Source: Erwinia amylovora
Lineage (GTDB): Bacteria; Pseudomonadota; Gammaproteobacteria; Enterobacterales; Enterobacteriaceae
DNA length: 64,000 nucleotides
Direction of reading: 5' to 3'
Assembly (NCBI RefSeq): GCF_017161565.1
Contig: NZ_CP066796.1
Location: 2,852,001-2,916,000 of the forward strand
The notes under the pieces were generated by a model that was not told where the DNA came from, ran no database searches, and saw only the letters and a list, made by a program, of their open reading frames with translations. The position numbers and the translations under genes were made by a program. Below, piece after piece: positions 10,950 to 20,465 of this stretch (positions are counted from its first letter, which is position 1; the number at the start of each line of letters is the position of its first letter).

Positions 10950-11294
10950 TCAGATACTGAATGACGAGCCACACCCGCAGGTGGTTTTGGCATTCGGGTT
11001 AGTGACGATAAAACGTGAACCCTCCAGCCCTTCGGTATAATCCACCGAACCGCCCACCAGATATTGCAGGCTCATCGGGTCAACCACCAGCGCCACGCCC
11101 GATTTCTCAATGGTCATATCCCCTTCATTGATTTTGTCGTCAAAGGTAAAACCGTACTGGAAGCCGCTGCAGCCACCGCCGGTGATATACACGCGCAGCT
11201 TCAGGTCCGGGTTGTTCTCATCGGAAATCAGGTTTTTGACTTTACTGGCCGCAGCATCAGTAAATTGCAGGGGCAGTGCTACATCGTCAGTCAT
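10950..11294 (-). CDS. erpA: Iron-sulfur cluster carrier protein ErpA
   Basis: ErpA is an A-type carrier that delivers Fe-S clusters to targets such as IspG/IspH and respiratory enzymes. It is 114 residues as in E. coli. The three ligand cysteines are C42 ([10 protein letters not shown]), C106 and C108 (TTCGCGSSF). It is convergent with the small secreted gene and divergent from hemL across 264 bases, the backbone arrangement of enterobacteria. Confidence 0.96.
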   Translation of the reverse strand: MTDDVALPLQFTDAAASKVKNLISDENNPDLKLRVYITGGGCSGFQYGFTFDDKINEGDMTIEKSGVALVVDPMSLQYLVGGSVDYTEGLEGSRFIVTNPNAKTTCGCGSSFSI

Positions 11295-11558
11295 TGCAAA
11301 CTCCAGTGTTCGTACAGGCCGGGTGCCTGACAGGTCATTATTCGACCATAATTGCGCTCATTATCTAATAGCCAGATACAGCAATCAAGTGTTGCCGCCC
11401 CCGGCGCGCATGCCTGATCAGACGATAGCACAGCATGACACTTCCTCAGTGATAAAATAATGGCGACCAAATCTTGCCTTAGCACAGCGGCCTTTCGCCG
11501 GACGGTGAAGTTCCCTTAGAATAGAGGCGTTTTTACCCCAACGATCAGGAGCGGTTCC

Positions 11559-12839
11559 ATGAGTAAGTCTGAAAACCTGTACGCTCAGGCGCAGCAGTTC
11601 ATCCCCGGCGGCGTTAATTCCCCGGTGCGTGCCTTTAACGGCGTGGGCGGCGTGCCGCTGTTTATCGAGCGTGCCAACGGGGCTTACCTGTATGACGCTG
11701 ACGGTAAAGCCTATGTTGACTACGTCGGCTCATGGGGGCCAATGGTGCTGGGCCATAACCACCCGGCGATCCGCCATGCGGTGATCGAGGCGGCCGAACG
11801 CGGTCTTAGCTTCGGCGCACCTACTGAGATGGAAGTCAAAATGGCCGCGCTGGTCACCGGGCTGGTGCCGACGATGGATATGGTACGCATGGTCAACTCA
11901 GGCACCGAAGCCACGATGAGCGCCATCCGTCTGGCGCGTGGCTTTACCCACCGCGACAAAATCATTAAGTTTGAGGGCTGTTATCACGGTCATGCCGACT
12001 GTCTGCTGGTGAAAGCCGGTTCCGGCGCATTAACTCTCGGCCAGCCGAACTCCCCCGGCGTACCGGCGGACTTCGCCAAACATACGCTGACCTGCACCTA
12101 TAACGATCTCGCCTCGGTACGGGATGCCTTCAAACAGTACCCGGAGGAAATCGCCTGCATTATCGTCGAGCCGGTGGCCGGCAATATGAACTGCGTGCCG
12201 CCGCTGCCAGAGTTCCTGCCGGGGCTGCGCGCGCTGTGCGATGAATTTGGCGCGCTGCTGATTATCGATGAAGTGATGACCGGCTTCCGCGTGGCGCTGG
12301 CCGGCGCTCAGGCTTATTATGGCGTCGAGCCGGATCTGACCTGCCTCGGCAAAATCATCGGCGGCGGGATGCCGGTGGGGGCATTTGGTGGTCGCCGCGA
12401 AGTGATGGAAGCGCTGGCGCCCGGTGGCCCGGTTTATCAGGCCGGTACGCTGTCGGGCAACCCGATTGCGATGGCCGCGGGCTTTGCCTGCCTGACTGAA
12501 GTCGCCCGGCCCGGCACGCATGCGACCCTGACCGAACTGACCAACCAGCTGGCTGACGGCCTGCTGGCGGCAGCGAAAGCCGAAAACATCCCGCTGGTGG
12601 TCAACCACGTTGGCGGCATGTTCGGGCTGTTCTTTACCGATGCCGCCAGCGTGACCCGCTATGCCGACGTGACGCGCTGTGACGTCGAGCGCTTTAAACG
12701 TTTCTTCCATCTGATGCTGGCAGAAGGCGTTTATCTGGCACCGTCGGCATTTGAAGCTGGATTTATGTCGCTGGCACACGGCCCGGCGGATATTCAGCAC
12801 ACGGTCGATGCCGCCCGCCGCAGCTTCGCCAAACTGTAA
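11559..12839 (+). CDS. hemL: Glutamate-1-semialdehyde 2,1-aminomutase
   Basis: HemL converts glutamate-1-semialdehyde to 5-aminolevulinate in the C5 route of haem synthesis, using PLP. It is 426 residues, the standard length. The PLP lysine is in [17 protein letters not shown] (K265 by E. coli numbering), and the cofactor aspartate is in [13 protein letters not shown]. The ATG follows CAGGAGCGG. It is convergent with fhuB. Confidence 0.97.
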   Translation: MSKSENLYAQAQQFIPGGVNSPVRAFNGVGGVPLFIERANGAYLYDADGKAYVDYVGSWGPMVLGHNHPAIRHAVIEAAERGLSFGAPTEMEVKMAALVTGLVPTMDMVRMVNSGTEATMSAIRLARGFTHRDKIIKFEGCYHGHADCLLVKAGSGALTLGQPNSPGVPADFAKHTLTCTYNDLASVRDAFKQYPEEIACIIVEPVAGNMNCVPPLPEFLPGLRALCDEFGALLIIDEVMTGFRVALAGAQAYYGVEPDLTCLGKIIGGGMPVGAFGGRREVMEALAPGGPVYQAGTLSGNPIAMAAGFACLTEVARPGTHATLTELTNQLADGLLAAAKAENIPLVVNHVGGMFGLFFTDAASVTRYADVTRCDVERFKRFFHLMLAEGVYLAPSAFEAGFMSLAHGPADIQHTVDAARRSFAKL

Positions 12840-12880
12840 TCTCACGAGGCGGACGGCAACAGGCCGCCCGCCGCGCTGCC

Positions 12881-14860
12881 TCAGACCTTACGTAGCAGAT
12901 AGATAAAGTACGGGGCGCCAATAAAGGTGGCCAGCAGCCCTGCCGGGATCTGATCCGGGAACGACAACATCCGTCCGCACCAGTCCGCCATCACCATCAG
13001 CCCGCCGCCCAATAATGCCGCCATCACCTGCTGTGGTAATGCGCGCCGGAAGCCCAGCATCCGTGCCATATGGGGCGCCATCAGCCCGACAAAACTCAAC
13101 GGACCGATAGTCAGGGTCGCCGCTGCCGTCAATCCTGCTGCCAACAGGAGTAAGGCCAGACGTGACGGCGTCAGCGCCATCCCCACCGCACGAGCGGTAA
13201 CGCCTCCCAGCGGCAGAATGGTCAGCCAGCGACGGCACAGCGGCACCACTGCCAGCAGCAGCAGGGCGATAACCAGCGTGCGTTGCGCCTGTAAAGCATC
13301 AACAGGGTAGGTGGAACCCGACATCCACGCCATGATGCCCCGCATACGCGGGTCGCCGCTGGCCAGCAGCAGCATCATCAGGGTGGTGAATGCGGTACTG
13401 AGCGCCATTCCGGCCAGCAGCATGCGCTCGGGCGAGAAACCACCGCGCCCGGCGGCGACAGAGATAATTAACAACGTTAAGGCGGCCCCCAGGCTGCCGG
13501 CCGGCAGCAGCCAGCCAAAAGCATCACCGGGGACGATAAACAGCATGATGACCACGCCAAAGGCCGCCCCGGAGCTGATCCCCAGCACTTCCGGGCTGGC
13601 CATCGGGTTGCCGGTCAAACGCTGTACCACGCAGCCCGCCACGCCCAGCATCATGCCGGTTGCCAGCGCCGCCACCAGCCGTGGCCCCCGCCACGGCAGC
13701 AGCTGCTGCCACAGTTCGCCGCTGGCCCATACCCAGCCGTCGGCGCTGCGGCCAACGCTTAGCGCCGCCGCTATCAACAGCAGCAGAATGCCCCCGCCCA
13801 ACAGCGCCCACCACAGCACCCGCTGGCGTTCGTCAGGCACTTTGTCGCCAAGATCCAGCGCCGGAGGCTGCGCTGCGCTGCGCAGACGCGGCAGCAGCCA
13901 CAGCAGCAGGGGCGCGCCGATAACCGCAGTCACCGTCCCGGTAGAGATCTCCCCGATACGACCGGTTAACCACAGCACTGACTGATCCGCCAGCCATAGC
14001 AGCAGCGCCCCGATCAACGGTGCAGCCATCAGACGGCCGAACAGGCGACGGAAGCCGAGCATTCTTGCCAGCAGCGGTGAAAACAGCCCGACAAAACCGA
14101 TAATCCCGGCGGCGTTGACCAGCGCAGCACTGAGCACAATTGCCAACGCCAGCGTGGCAATACGCGCCAGCGAAATCGCCAACCCAAGGTTTTTGGCTAC
14201 GCCGTCATCCAGCCCCATTAAGGTCATCGGCCGCAGTAACAGCAGCGTCAGTAGCAGCCCGCACAGCAGATACGGCCAGAGGAACGCCACGCGGCTCCAG
14301 TCCATCTGATTCAGCGAACCGCTGCTCCAGAGAAACATATTCTGTAACTGGTCGTGATTAAAGATGGCAACGATCTGATTGACCGCACCGCAGTAGAGCG
14401 ATACCACCAGTCCGGCCAGGATCAGCGTGACCGGTGACAGGCGTTTTCCCCAGGCAACGCCAAACACAATCACTCCGACCAGCACCGCGCCGATCAGCGC
14501 CGCCAGCGGCTGCGGCACCACGTTTGCGGCGGCTCCCCACAGGGTAACCACCGTCAGCCCCAGCTGAGCGCCGCTGGCAACGCCAAGAGTCGCTGGCTCT
14601 GCCAGCGGATTACGCAGCACCTGCTGAAACAGCAGCCCGGCCAGCCCCAAACCGGCTCCGACTAACAGCGACAGCGTCAGACGCGGCAGCAGGCTGTAAT
14701 GAAACACCATCTGCTCGATATGGTTGCTATCGGGAGAACTGAGCGCGTTGAGCCACCGTGTAACGGGCAAATGTTGTTGCAGGTTAAACAGGGTCAACGC
14801 CAGCGCCGCAATAAACAACAGCGGCAGCAGCAGCAGTGACAGACCAGACGGACGCATCAT
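12881..14860 (-). CDS. fhuB: Ferric hydroxamate ABC transporter permease FhuB
   Basis: FhuB is the inner-membrane channel for ferric hydroxamates (ferrichrome, ferrioxamine type). At 659 residues it is a fused tandem of two BtuC-like permeases, as in E. coli (660). Each half contains the hydrophobic segments and family blocks: RNPLAEPATLGVASGAQLG in the first half and TGNPMASPEVLGISSGAAFG in the second. Its ATG overlaps the fhuD stop by four bases (ATGA), so the two are probably translationally coupled. Confidence 0.96.
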   Translation of the reverse strand: MMRPSGLSLLLLPLLFIAALALTLFNLQQHLPVTRWLNALSSPDSNHIEQMVFHYSLLPRLTLSLLVGAGLGLAGLLFQQVLRNPLAEPATLGVASGAQLGLTVVTLWGAAANVVPQPLAALIGAVLVGVIVFGVAWGKRLSPVTLILAGLVVSLYCGAVNQIVAIFNHDQLQNMFLWSSGSLNQMDWSRVAFLWPYLLCGLLLTLLLLRPMTLMGLDDGVAKNLGLAISLARIATLALAIVLSAALVNAAGIIGFVGLFSPLLARMLGFRRLFGRLMAAPLIGALLLWLADQSVLWLTGRIGEISTGTVTAVIGAPLLLWLLPRLRSAAQPPALDLGDKVPDERQRVLWWALLGGGILLLLIAAALSVGRSADGWVWASGELWQQLLPWRGPRLVAALATGMMLGVAGCVVQRLTGNPMASPEVLGISSGAAFGVVIMLFIVPGDAFGWLLPAGSLGAALTLLIISVAAGRGGFSPERMLLAGMALSTAFTTLMMLLLASGDPRMRGIMAWMSGSTYPVDALQAQRTLVIALLLLAVVPLCRRWLTILPLGGVTARAVGMALTPSRLALLLLAAGLTAAATLTIGPLSFVGLMAPHMARMLGFRRALPQQVMAALLGGGLMVMADWCGRMLSFPDQIPAGLLATFIGAPYFIYLLRKV

Positions 14861-15738
14861 TCCTCCCCCGCCACACGGTCAAGGCAATGGATAAACCGCA
14901 TTGCCGACAGCGTGGCACCATAGAACCAGACGCGCGGCACCTGCCTGAAACGCCGTTCACGCACGAACGGCATCGACTGCCACAGCGCGCTGGCGCTGAC
15001 CTGCTGCATCAGCTTCTCGTTGCCGTGTTCGAAGCAGATAGCTTCTACATCGCCCAGCTTTGCCAGCCTTTCAATACCAATCACCGCACTTCCCCAAAAC
15101 GTTTTCTCACCCTTCCAGGCGTTTTCCAGCCCGAGGTGATCCATGACTTCCTGGAACAGGCCATTGGCAGTAAACACAATGGCGTGACGCGCATCAAGGA
15201 TCGACATCAGCAACAGCGGACGATGAGCACGGGTAGCCAGCCGCTGTTTAACCTGCTGCATCAGCGCATCCAGCTGCGCCAGGTGCGCCTGTGCCTGTGG
15301 CACGCGGTCGATACGATTTGCCAGCGCCATCAGCGCATGGCGTGCGCCGGTCAACGGTTTACCGCTACCGTCGTTGAAAGCAAAACCCATGCCCGGCGCA
15401 ATACGCTGTAAACGCGCGGGATCGGGGCCGTATCCCTGTGAAAAAAGGATCAGTGACGGCTGCATCTGGGTGATCAGTTCAAGATTGGGTTCGCTACGCA
15501 GCCCGACATCCACCACCGACGGCGGCAGCTCGGGTTTGCCGACCCACAAACGGTAATTGTACAGCTCTGCCGCCCCCAGCGGCGTGACGCCCAGCGCCAT
15601 CAGCAGTTCGAGCGGTAGCCACTCCAGCGCAATAACCCGCGGTTCGCCGGCGGCGTGCGCAACGCCGGGAAGCCGTGCCAGCAGCGGTGAAAAAGCCAGA
15701 GCCGTTAACAGACGGCGACGCGGTAAATCCGGCATCAC
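14857..15738 (-). CDS. fhuD: Ferric hydroxamate periplasmic binding protein FhuD
   Basis: FhuD captures ferric hydroxamates in the periplasm and passes them to FhuB. It is 293 residues (E. coli 296). The N-terminus (MMPDLPRRRLLTALAFSPLL) has paired arginines and a hydrophobic core ending at AHA, consistent with a Tat-type signal. PRVIALEWLPLELLMALGV is the typical start of the class III binding-protein fold. The gene starts 11 bases after fhuC. Confidence 0.95.
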   Translation of the reverse strand: MMPDLPRRRLLTALAFSPLLARLPGVAHAAGEPRVIALEWLPLELLMALGVTPLGAAELYNYRLWVGKPELPPSVVDVGLRSEPNLELITQMQPSLILFSQGYGPDPARLQRIAPGMGFAFNDGSGKPLTGARHALMALANRIDRVPQAQAHLAQLDALMQQVKQRLATRAHRPLLLMSILDARHAIVFTANGLFQEVMDHLGLENAWKGEKTFWGSAVIGIERLAKLGDVEAICFEHGNEKLMQQVSASALWQSMPFVRERRFRQVPRVWFYGATLSAMRFIHCLDRVAGEE

Positions 15739-15749
15739 GATATCAATCC

Positions 15750-16544
15750 TTAGTAAACAAAGCTGACCGGCGCCCCGCCCTGCGGGTGCGGTAAAATCCC
15801 CATCGGGATGCCGTATATCTGTTCCAGTACCGGAGCCTGCATGATGCTGCCAGGAGTACCCTGAGCAATCACCTCCCCGGCGCGCAGCGCGACCAGGCTG
15901 TCGCAGTAGCGGGCAGCCATATTGATATCGTGCAGCACGGCAATCACCGTCAGGCCGCGTTCACGACTGAGACGCTGGATCAGCGCCAGCACCTCAACCT
16001 GGTGGGCGATATCCAGCGCCGAAGTCGGCTCATCCAGCAGCAGGCAACGACTGTTCTGCGCCACCAGCATGGCAATCCATGCACGCTGCCGCTCTCCGCC
16101 GGACAGACTGTCCACCAGCCGCTGAGCGAAAGGTTTCAGCCCGACCAGAGCGATAGCCTCATCAACCCGCTGGCGATCTTCTGCGCCATAGCGCCCGAGC
16201 GCCCCGTGCCACGGATAGCGACCAATCGCCACCAGCTCGCGCACCGTCATCCCTTCGGCGGCAGGCAGCTGCTGGGGCAGATAGGCAACTTCACGGGCAA
16301 ATGCCTTGCTGTGCCAGCCAGCCAGCGGCTGCTGGTTCAGCACTACCTGCCCCGCCGTAGCGGCATGATGGCGGCCAAGTATTTTCAGCAGGGTCGATTT
16401 CCCGGAGCCATTATGCCCGATCAGGCCACAGACTTTTCCGGCGGGAAAGGACAGCGACAGGGGCTGTAACAGGGTTCTGCCCGGAACGCTGAAGCTGACG
16501 TTATCCAGCGTGAAGGTGGTTTCTGTTGCGTGCGGTTGAGACAT
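15750..16544 (-). CDS. fhuC: Ferric hydroxamate ABC transporter ATPase FhuC
   Basis: FhuC powers import through FhuB. It is 264 residues with Walker A GHNGSGKST, ABC signature LSGGERQR, Walker B LLLDEPTSALD and the switch histidine in AVLHDIN. All catalytic motifs are intact, so the importer should work despite loss of the local receptor. The gene lies 48 bases downstream of the broken fhuA, in the order fhuA-C-D-B of E. coli. Confidence 0.96.
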   Translation of the reverse strand: MSQPHATETTFTLDNVSFSVPGRTLLQPLSLSFPAGKVCGLIGHNGSGKSTLLKILGRHHAATAGQVVLNQQPLAGWHSKAFAREVAYLPQQLPAAEGMTVRELVAIGRYPWHGALGRYGAEDRQRVDEAIALVGLKPFAQRLVDSLSGGERQRAWIAMLVAQNSRCLLLDEPTSALDIAHQVEVLALIQRLSRERGLTVIAVLHDINMAARYCDSLVALRAGEVIAQGTPGSIMQAPVLEQIYGIPMGILPHPQGGAPVSFVY

Positions 16545-16592
16545 GGTTTTCTTCTGCCAGGCGGGCGCGGCGAACCGCGCCCGGTCAAAAAG

Positions 16593-18808
16593 TTAGAAAC
16601 GGAAGGTCGCCGTACCGACGATTTGGCGCTCGGCCCCCCAGTAGCAGGCATGTTCGCGATAGCAGCTGGCGACATACTCGCGGTCAAACAGGTTGTTGAC
16701 GTTAATCCCGATGGAGGAACCTGGCAAGCCAAAACGGGCCAGATCGTATTTCACCGCAGCATCAACCAGCGTATAACCGGCCACGTCAAAGTTCTGATTC
16801 TGATTATCACCATTGTCAATATTACCAACATTAGGGCGGTACAGCCCTTTGCTCGCGCCGATATAGCGTAGCCCTGTACCCAGCGTCAGGCCAGACAGCG
16901 CAGTCTGATTAAAGGTGTAATCCCCCAGAACGATGCCATATGCTTCGGCACCTGTACCGGAGTTTTACCCCGCAGATAGTTATCCTCGGTGTATTTCGCA
17001 TCGGTATAGGTGTAAGAAGCGGTCACATTAACGTTGGCATTAACCGCCGCTTTGGCTTCAAATTCAACGCCGCGAGAGCGAATTTCGCCGCCCTGCACGC
17101 TGAACAGTGGCGCGGTCGGATCGCCCATCAGGTTATTGTTTTTGGTCAGCTGATAAACCGCACCGGTGATAACGACCGGCCGATCTTTCGGCACAAATTT
17201 CACCCCAGCTTCATACTGCTTCGCGCGTGATGGCTGGAACGTATCACCAGTAAGCGTGGTTCCGGCGTTGGGAATAAAGGATTCGCTGTAGCTGAAGTAC
17301 GGGGCGATCCCGTTATCAAACACCTAATTCAAACCGCCGCGCCAGGTGAAAGCCTGGTCATGAGTCTTTTTCTCACTGCCGTTACGGTCAAACGCTGACA
17401 TCATCAGGTAGTCGTAGCGGCCACCCAGCGTCAGTACCCAGCGGTCCCACTCCATCTGATCCTGCGCATACAGGCCCGTCTGCTACTGCTTATTCAGATA
17501 CTGATAAGGGCTGTAAAGCGCGGTTGGCTGGTCGTTACCATACTGCGGGTTCAGGGCATCCAGCGGTGCCGCTGCGTCAAAAATGGCGTCAATATCGTTG
17601 CGCGAACGCTGATAATCCACGCCGGCCAGTAATGTGTGATCCCACTGCCCGGTGGCAAATTTAGCCTGGGCCTGGGTATCCACGGCAAACTGGTTGAGCT
17701 GCTCCTGAGAGCGCGCATAGCCACGATTGATGGTGTTATTGACGGTGTTCAGGCCATCGCCATAGATACTGAGATAATGAGTCCGCAACCGGGAGTAACG
17801 CAGATTCTGGCGCACCGTCCAGCTATCGTTCACGGCATGATCAACGCTGTAACCCACCATTTTCGTGTTGCGTGCGATTTTATTGCTGGCCTCGCCTTCA
17901 TCGAAATGGGTCGGCAGCTTGTGCGGATTGCCGTTAGCATCGGTGATGGGCACCACGGTGCCCTCACGCGGTAGCCAGCCGTAGTAGCCGGTTTCTGGCT
18001 CATTCTGGAAATAGCTCAGGAAGGTAAAATTGGTCTTTTCATCCGGCTGCCAGCTAAAGGAAGGCGCAATGGTATAACGCTTCTCTTTGTTCATCTGCTG
18101 CTGGGCGTCCGCGCTGCGCGCCAGGCCGGTCAGACGGTAAGAGAACTCGCCGCTGTCGTCCAGCGCATCAGCGAAATCAAACCCGGTCGAAAACAGATTA
18201 TCACTGCCCATCTTAAACTGTACTTCACGCTGGGTTTCGGTGGTCGGGCGCTTGCTGACCATCGCCAGCACGCCGCCGGGGTTACTCTTCCCATACAGCA
18301 CCGATACCGGACCGCGCAGCAGCTCTGCACGCTCCAGGAAATACGGATCAATGGCAAATTCAGAGTAGTTATCAGCCTGTAGCTTCAGGCCATTGAGATA
18401 CTGATTGGTGTTGGTTTCGCTGAAGCCGCGGATCGACAGAGCATCAATCACACTGGATGCCCCACGGTTACCGACCATTACCCCTGGCGTATAGCCCAAC
18501 GCCTCTTTCACCGACGCGGGCTGATGAATATCCATCTCCTGGCGCGTCACGACCGAAACTGACTGCGGATTTTTCTCAATCGGCGTATCGGTTTTGGTCC
18601 CGGTAGCGCTGCGTTTCGCGGCAATGGTGGCGGACGGCCCCCAGGCGCTTTCCGCTGCCTCACTGCTGGCGTTAGCATTAACGGTGATGGTTTGCTCGGC
18701 GGCAATGGCCGCTCCGCTGGCCAAAGACAGGGCAATCAGCAGCGAAAGCGGGCGTTTGACCGGGTTAATAAATGAAAAAGGTGAGGATATTGTGCGCGTA
18801 CTCGCCAT
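16593..18808 (-). pseudogene. fhuA: Ferrichrome-type TonB-dependent receptor FhuA, broken
   Basis: The reading frame begins at ATG 18808 with a signal peptide ending in GAAIAAEQT and a plug domain, and ends TATFRF, the normal FhuA terminus. Three lesions interrupt it: a TAG at 17483-17485 (LNKQ*QTGLY), a TAG at 17324-17326 in place of a tyrosine codon (GGLN*VFDNG), and a one-base deletion in a C-run at 16922-16926 (five C where six keep the frame after KHMASFW). All surrounding sequence aligns in register with FhuA, so the gene is recently inactivated rather than eroded. Ferric hydroxamate uptake would need another receptor, such as FoxR, elsewhere in the genome. Confidence 0.93.
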
Positions 18809-18845
18809 GATCTTTCTCTGGTAAAAGAATTGTTGAATGGGAAAC

Positions 18846-18864
18846 GAAACGATAATTATTCTTA
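18846..18864. promoter_or_regulatory. Fur box upstream of fhuA
   Basis: GATAATTATTCTTATAACG fits the three-hexamer Fur pattern (NATWAT-NATWAT-N-ATWATN) with two mismatches. It lies 38 bases before the fhuA ATG, so the fhuACDB operon is probably iron-repressed even though fhuA itself is broken. Confidence 0.65.
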
Positions 18865-19340
18865 TAACGCCCGGATAATATGCGAAACGAAGCGCGTTCC
18901 GCAAGGAAAAACCCGTGGCAGGCGTGAGCTTCTGCTGCGGCATCTCAGGCCTGATTAAGCCTGACTCCGCCCGGTCTCAGAGGTGAAAATGCGGGTCACG
19001 GCAAAGAACGCCAACTGTCCTGACGGCGGATGCCATAACCCCCCCCCTCATGCAGCGTTGTTGCGCCGCAACAGGTAAGAATGACCGTCCGATCTGTAAA
19101 ACGAAGCTGATCCACATGGCTTCTTGTCAGGAGAAGTGGTCCGGAGACTAAGCGGCCACAGGCTGGAGCCGGGGCAACACGCCCCTTTCAGAACTGCTCA
19201 GAAGCTGGTTTGGCAGCACCATCAGCAGGAAGCCGAAAGTTTGTTTGCGCACGACCTCGCCACGCTGTCAGCATTGACTAACAGTCACTCCCTCGCGCTG
19301 CTTTCAGTGAGCGTTGTCCTGACCATGGACGAGAAACTTG
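18865..19340. other. Gap between fhuA and the relE remnant
   Basis: About 475 bases without a supported gene. A plus-strand open frame at 19124-19354 (76 codons) has no recognisable motif or good ribosome-binding site. This is the left end of the block inserted between fhuA and mrcB. Confidence 0.5.
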
Positions 19341-19577
19341 TCAAACGCTTATAACCAACATTACCAGCTGTTCATCCTGAACCTGATATACCAGACGATA
19401 ACCCGATGATTTCAGCTTTATTTTGCAGCAGTCCGGGTGATCTCTCAGCCTGGCTGATTCCACCTGCAGGTTTACCAGCACTTCCGCCAGTTTCTTTTTG
19501 AACTGTTCCCGAACCGTTGCGCCCAGTTTTTTCCACTCTTTTAAGGCCCAGGGATCGAAGAGCAGTTCATAGCTTAT
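19341..19577 (-). pseudogene. relE: RelE-type mRNA interferase, start lost and C-terminus truncated
   Basis: Reading from 19577 gives 78 codons: (I)SYELLFDPWALKEWKKLG..., through KIKLKSSGYRLVYQVQDEQ to ISV-stop. This is very close to E. coli RelE (95 residues). The expected ATG, overlapping the relB end, is ATA here, and TAA codons stand in frame just upstream, so no ordinary start exists. The stop after ISV removes the family's last 17 or so residues, including the catalytic Arg81 and Tyr87. The RNA-binding lysines and R61 region remain. Both ends are therefore damaged and the toxin should be inactive. Confidence 0.88.
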
Positions 19578-19794
19578 CCAGCGTTACCTTTATTCCCTTC
19601 TGTAGCGATGCCAGCCTTTCGCGAACCGTTTTCAGCAGCGCGTCTTTTTCATCACTTACCGTCAGCGCTTTCAGCGGTAGGCGCTCATTTTCCGCTATAT
19701 ACTGGAACAACAGCCGGACCGCCTCCGTTGGCGATACATCCAGTTCATCCAGAACTGCACAGGCTTTGCTTTTCAGTTTGTCATCCAGCCGCAC
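19567..19794 (-). CDS. relB: RelB/DinJ-family antitoxin
   Basis: About 75 residues with a ribbon-helix-helix N-terminus (VRLDDKLKSKACAVLDELDVSPTEAVRLL) and the RelB hallmarks YIAENERLP and a C-terminal VTLDKL. RelB binds RelE and represses its own operon. The start is taken as GTG 19794; the true start could be a few codons upstream at a rare codon. The stop overlaps the start of the broken relE, as in intact relBE operons. A palindromic operator lies upstream. With the toxin dead this is an orphan antitoxin that could still neutralise related toxins. Confidence 0.85.
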   Translation of the reverse strand: MRLDDKLKSKACAVLDELDVSPTEAVRLLFQYIAENERLPLKALTVSDEKDALLKTVRERLASLQKGIKVTLDKL

Positions 19795-19821
19795 GTTTAA
19801 TGTTGCCCTGATATCTCTGCC

Positions 19822-19855
19822 GTAATGAGTTAACCGTAATGCATTACAGCATTAC
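19822..19855 (-). promoter_or_regulatory. Probable RelB operator
   Basis: Four GTAAT/ATTAC half-sites (19822, 19836, 19843, 19851) include the perfect 12-bp palindrome GTAATGCATTAC at 19836-19847, about 30-60 bases upstream of relB. The arrangement resembles the ribbon-helix-helix operator of relBE in E. coli. Confidence 0.6.
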
Positions 19856-20114
19856 ACGTCGTTCGTAACTCCTTTTTTACCGACAGTGACCGGGAGGCTT
19901 AGCCTTTCTTAGTCTGACTGCCTGACGAACGTGACGAAGGCCGATCGCGGCATGGGCGCAGTGCACTGCCCGATGCGTTTTATCACGCAACACCTTTCAC
20001 TCCGGCATGACGTCTGGCGCGATGCCTTCTCACGATCCTGTTCCCCCGTGAAAACGGTTTTTCAACGAACCGCCAGCCCGCTAACCACAGGCAACAAACC
20101 GGGAGCGAATGACG
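19856..20114. other. Gap between relB operator and symE-like gene
   Basis: No protein gene seen. In E. coli the antisense RNA SymR is encoded opposite the symE 5' end; a counterpart could lie around 20040-20160 on the minus strand, but I could not define a promoter or a LexA box. Confidence 0.35.
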
Positions 20115-20402
20115 ATGCAGGTCAGAACGGGGAATGTCCAAAACGAGCGCCGCGTTATCGTCGGCTACCGCCCGAAGGGCGGCGAACGCGACGCGCCACA
20201 GGTCAGTATTGCGGACAAGTGGCTGGCGGAGGCGGGTATTGCGGTGGGAACTGGCGTTAATCTGACGGTGCCGGACGGCTGTCTGCTGCCGATCCCCGCC
20301 AGCCGCGAGGAGAGGCGGCTAAGAGCAATGGAACAGCAGCTTAAGGCGCAGCATGAAGAGCTGGAGCAGGCTAAGCAGCGGATGATCGCCATGCTGGCGT
20401 GA
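20115..20402 (+). CDS. SymE-like protein (AbrB/SpoVT-fold toxin family)
   Basis: 95 residues. VIVGYRP, then ADKWLAEAGIAVGTGVNLTVPDGCLLPIP match the SymE toxin pattern (GYRP ... GKWLEEAGF..G..V.V...G.L.I.P). SymE in E. coli is an SOS-induced protein that condenses the nucleoid or acts on RNA and is held down by an antisense RNA. The ATG at 20115 is preferred over 20109 because GGGAG (20101-20105) is then nine bases away. The C-terminal 35 residues are a charged helix, possibly a coiled coil. Such genes often sit beside rhs loci. It converges on the Rhs immunity gene. Confidence 0.75.
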   Translation: MQVRTGNVQNERRVIVGYRPKGGERDAPQVSIADKWLAEAGIAVGTGVNLTVPDGCLLPIPASREERRLRAMEQQLKAQHEELEQAKQRMIAMLA

Positions 20403-20422
20403 AGGGTGGCTGAAGGTAAAGG

Positions 20423-20465
20423 GCCGGAAGGATCGGGGAGATCGCTTCCGGCTCTAATTTTACTT
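20423..20465. terminator. Terminator between symE-like gene and Rhs immunity gene
   Basis: GCCGGAAG (20423-20430) pairs with CTTCCGGC (20445-20452), the inner GATC/GATC extending the stem. It is followed by TCTAATTTTACTTTT on the plus strand. Confidence 0.7.

Noticed and set aside
19124..19354. 76-codon plus-strand frame between fhuA and relE
   Set aside because: No motif, no convincing ribosome-binding site; it runs into the antisense of the relE remnant.
19930..20100. LexA box for the symE-like gene
   Set aside because: No CTGT-N8-ACAG match was found in the upstream region.
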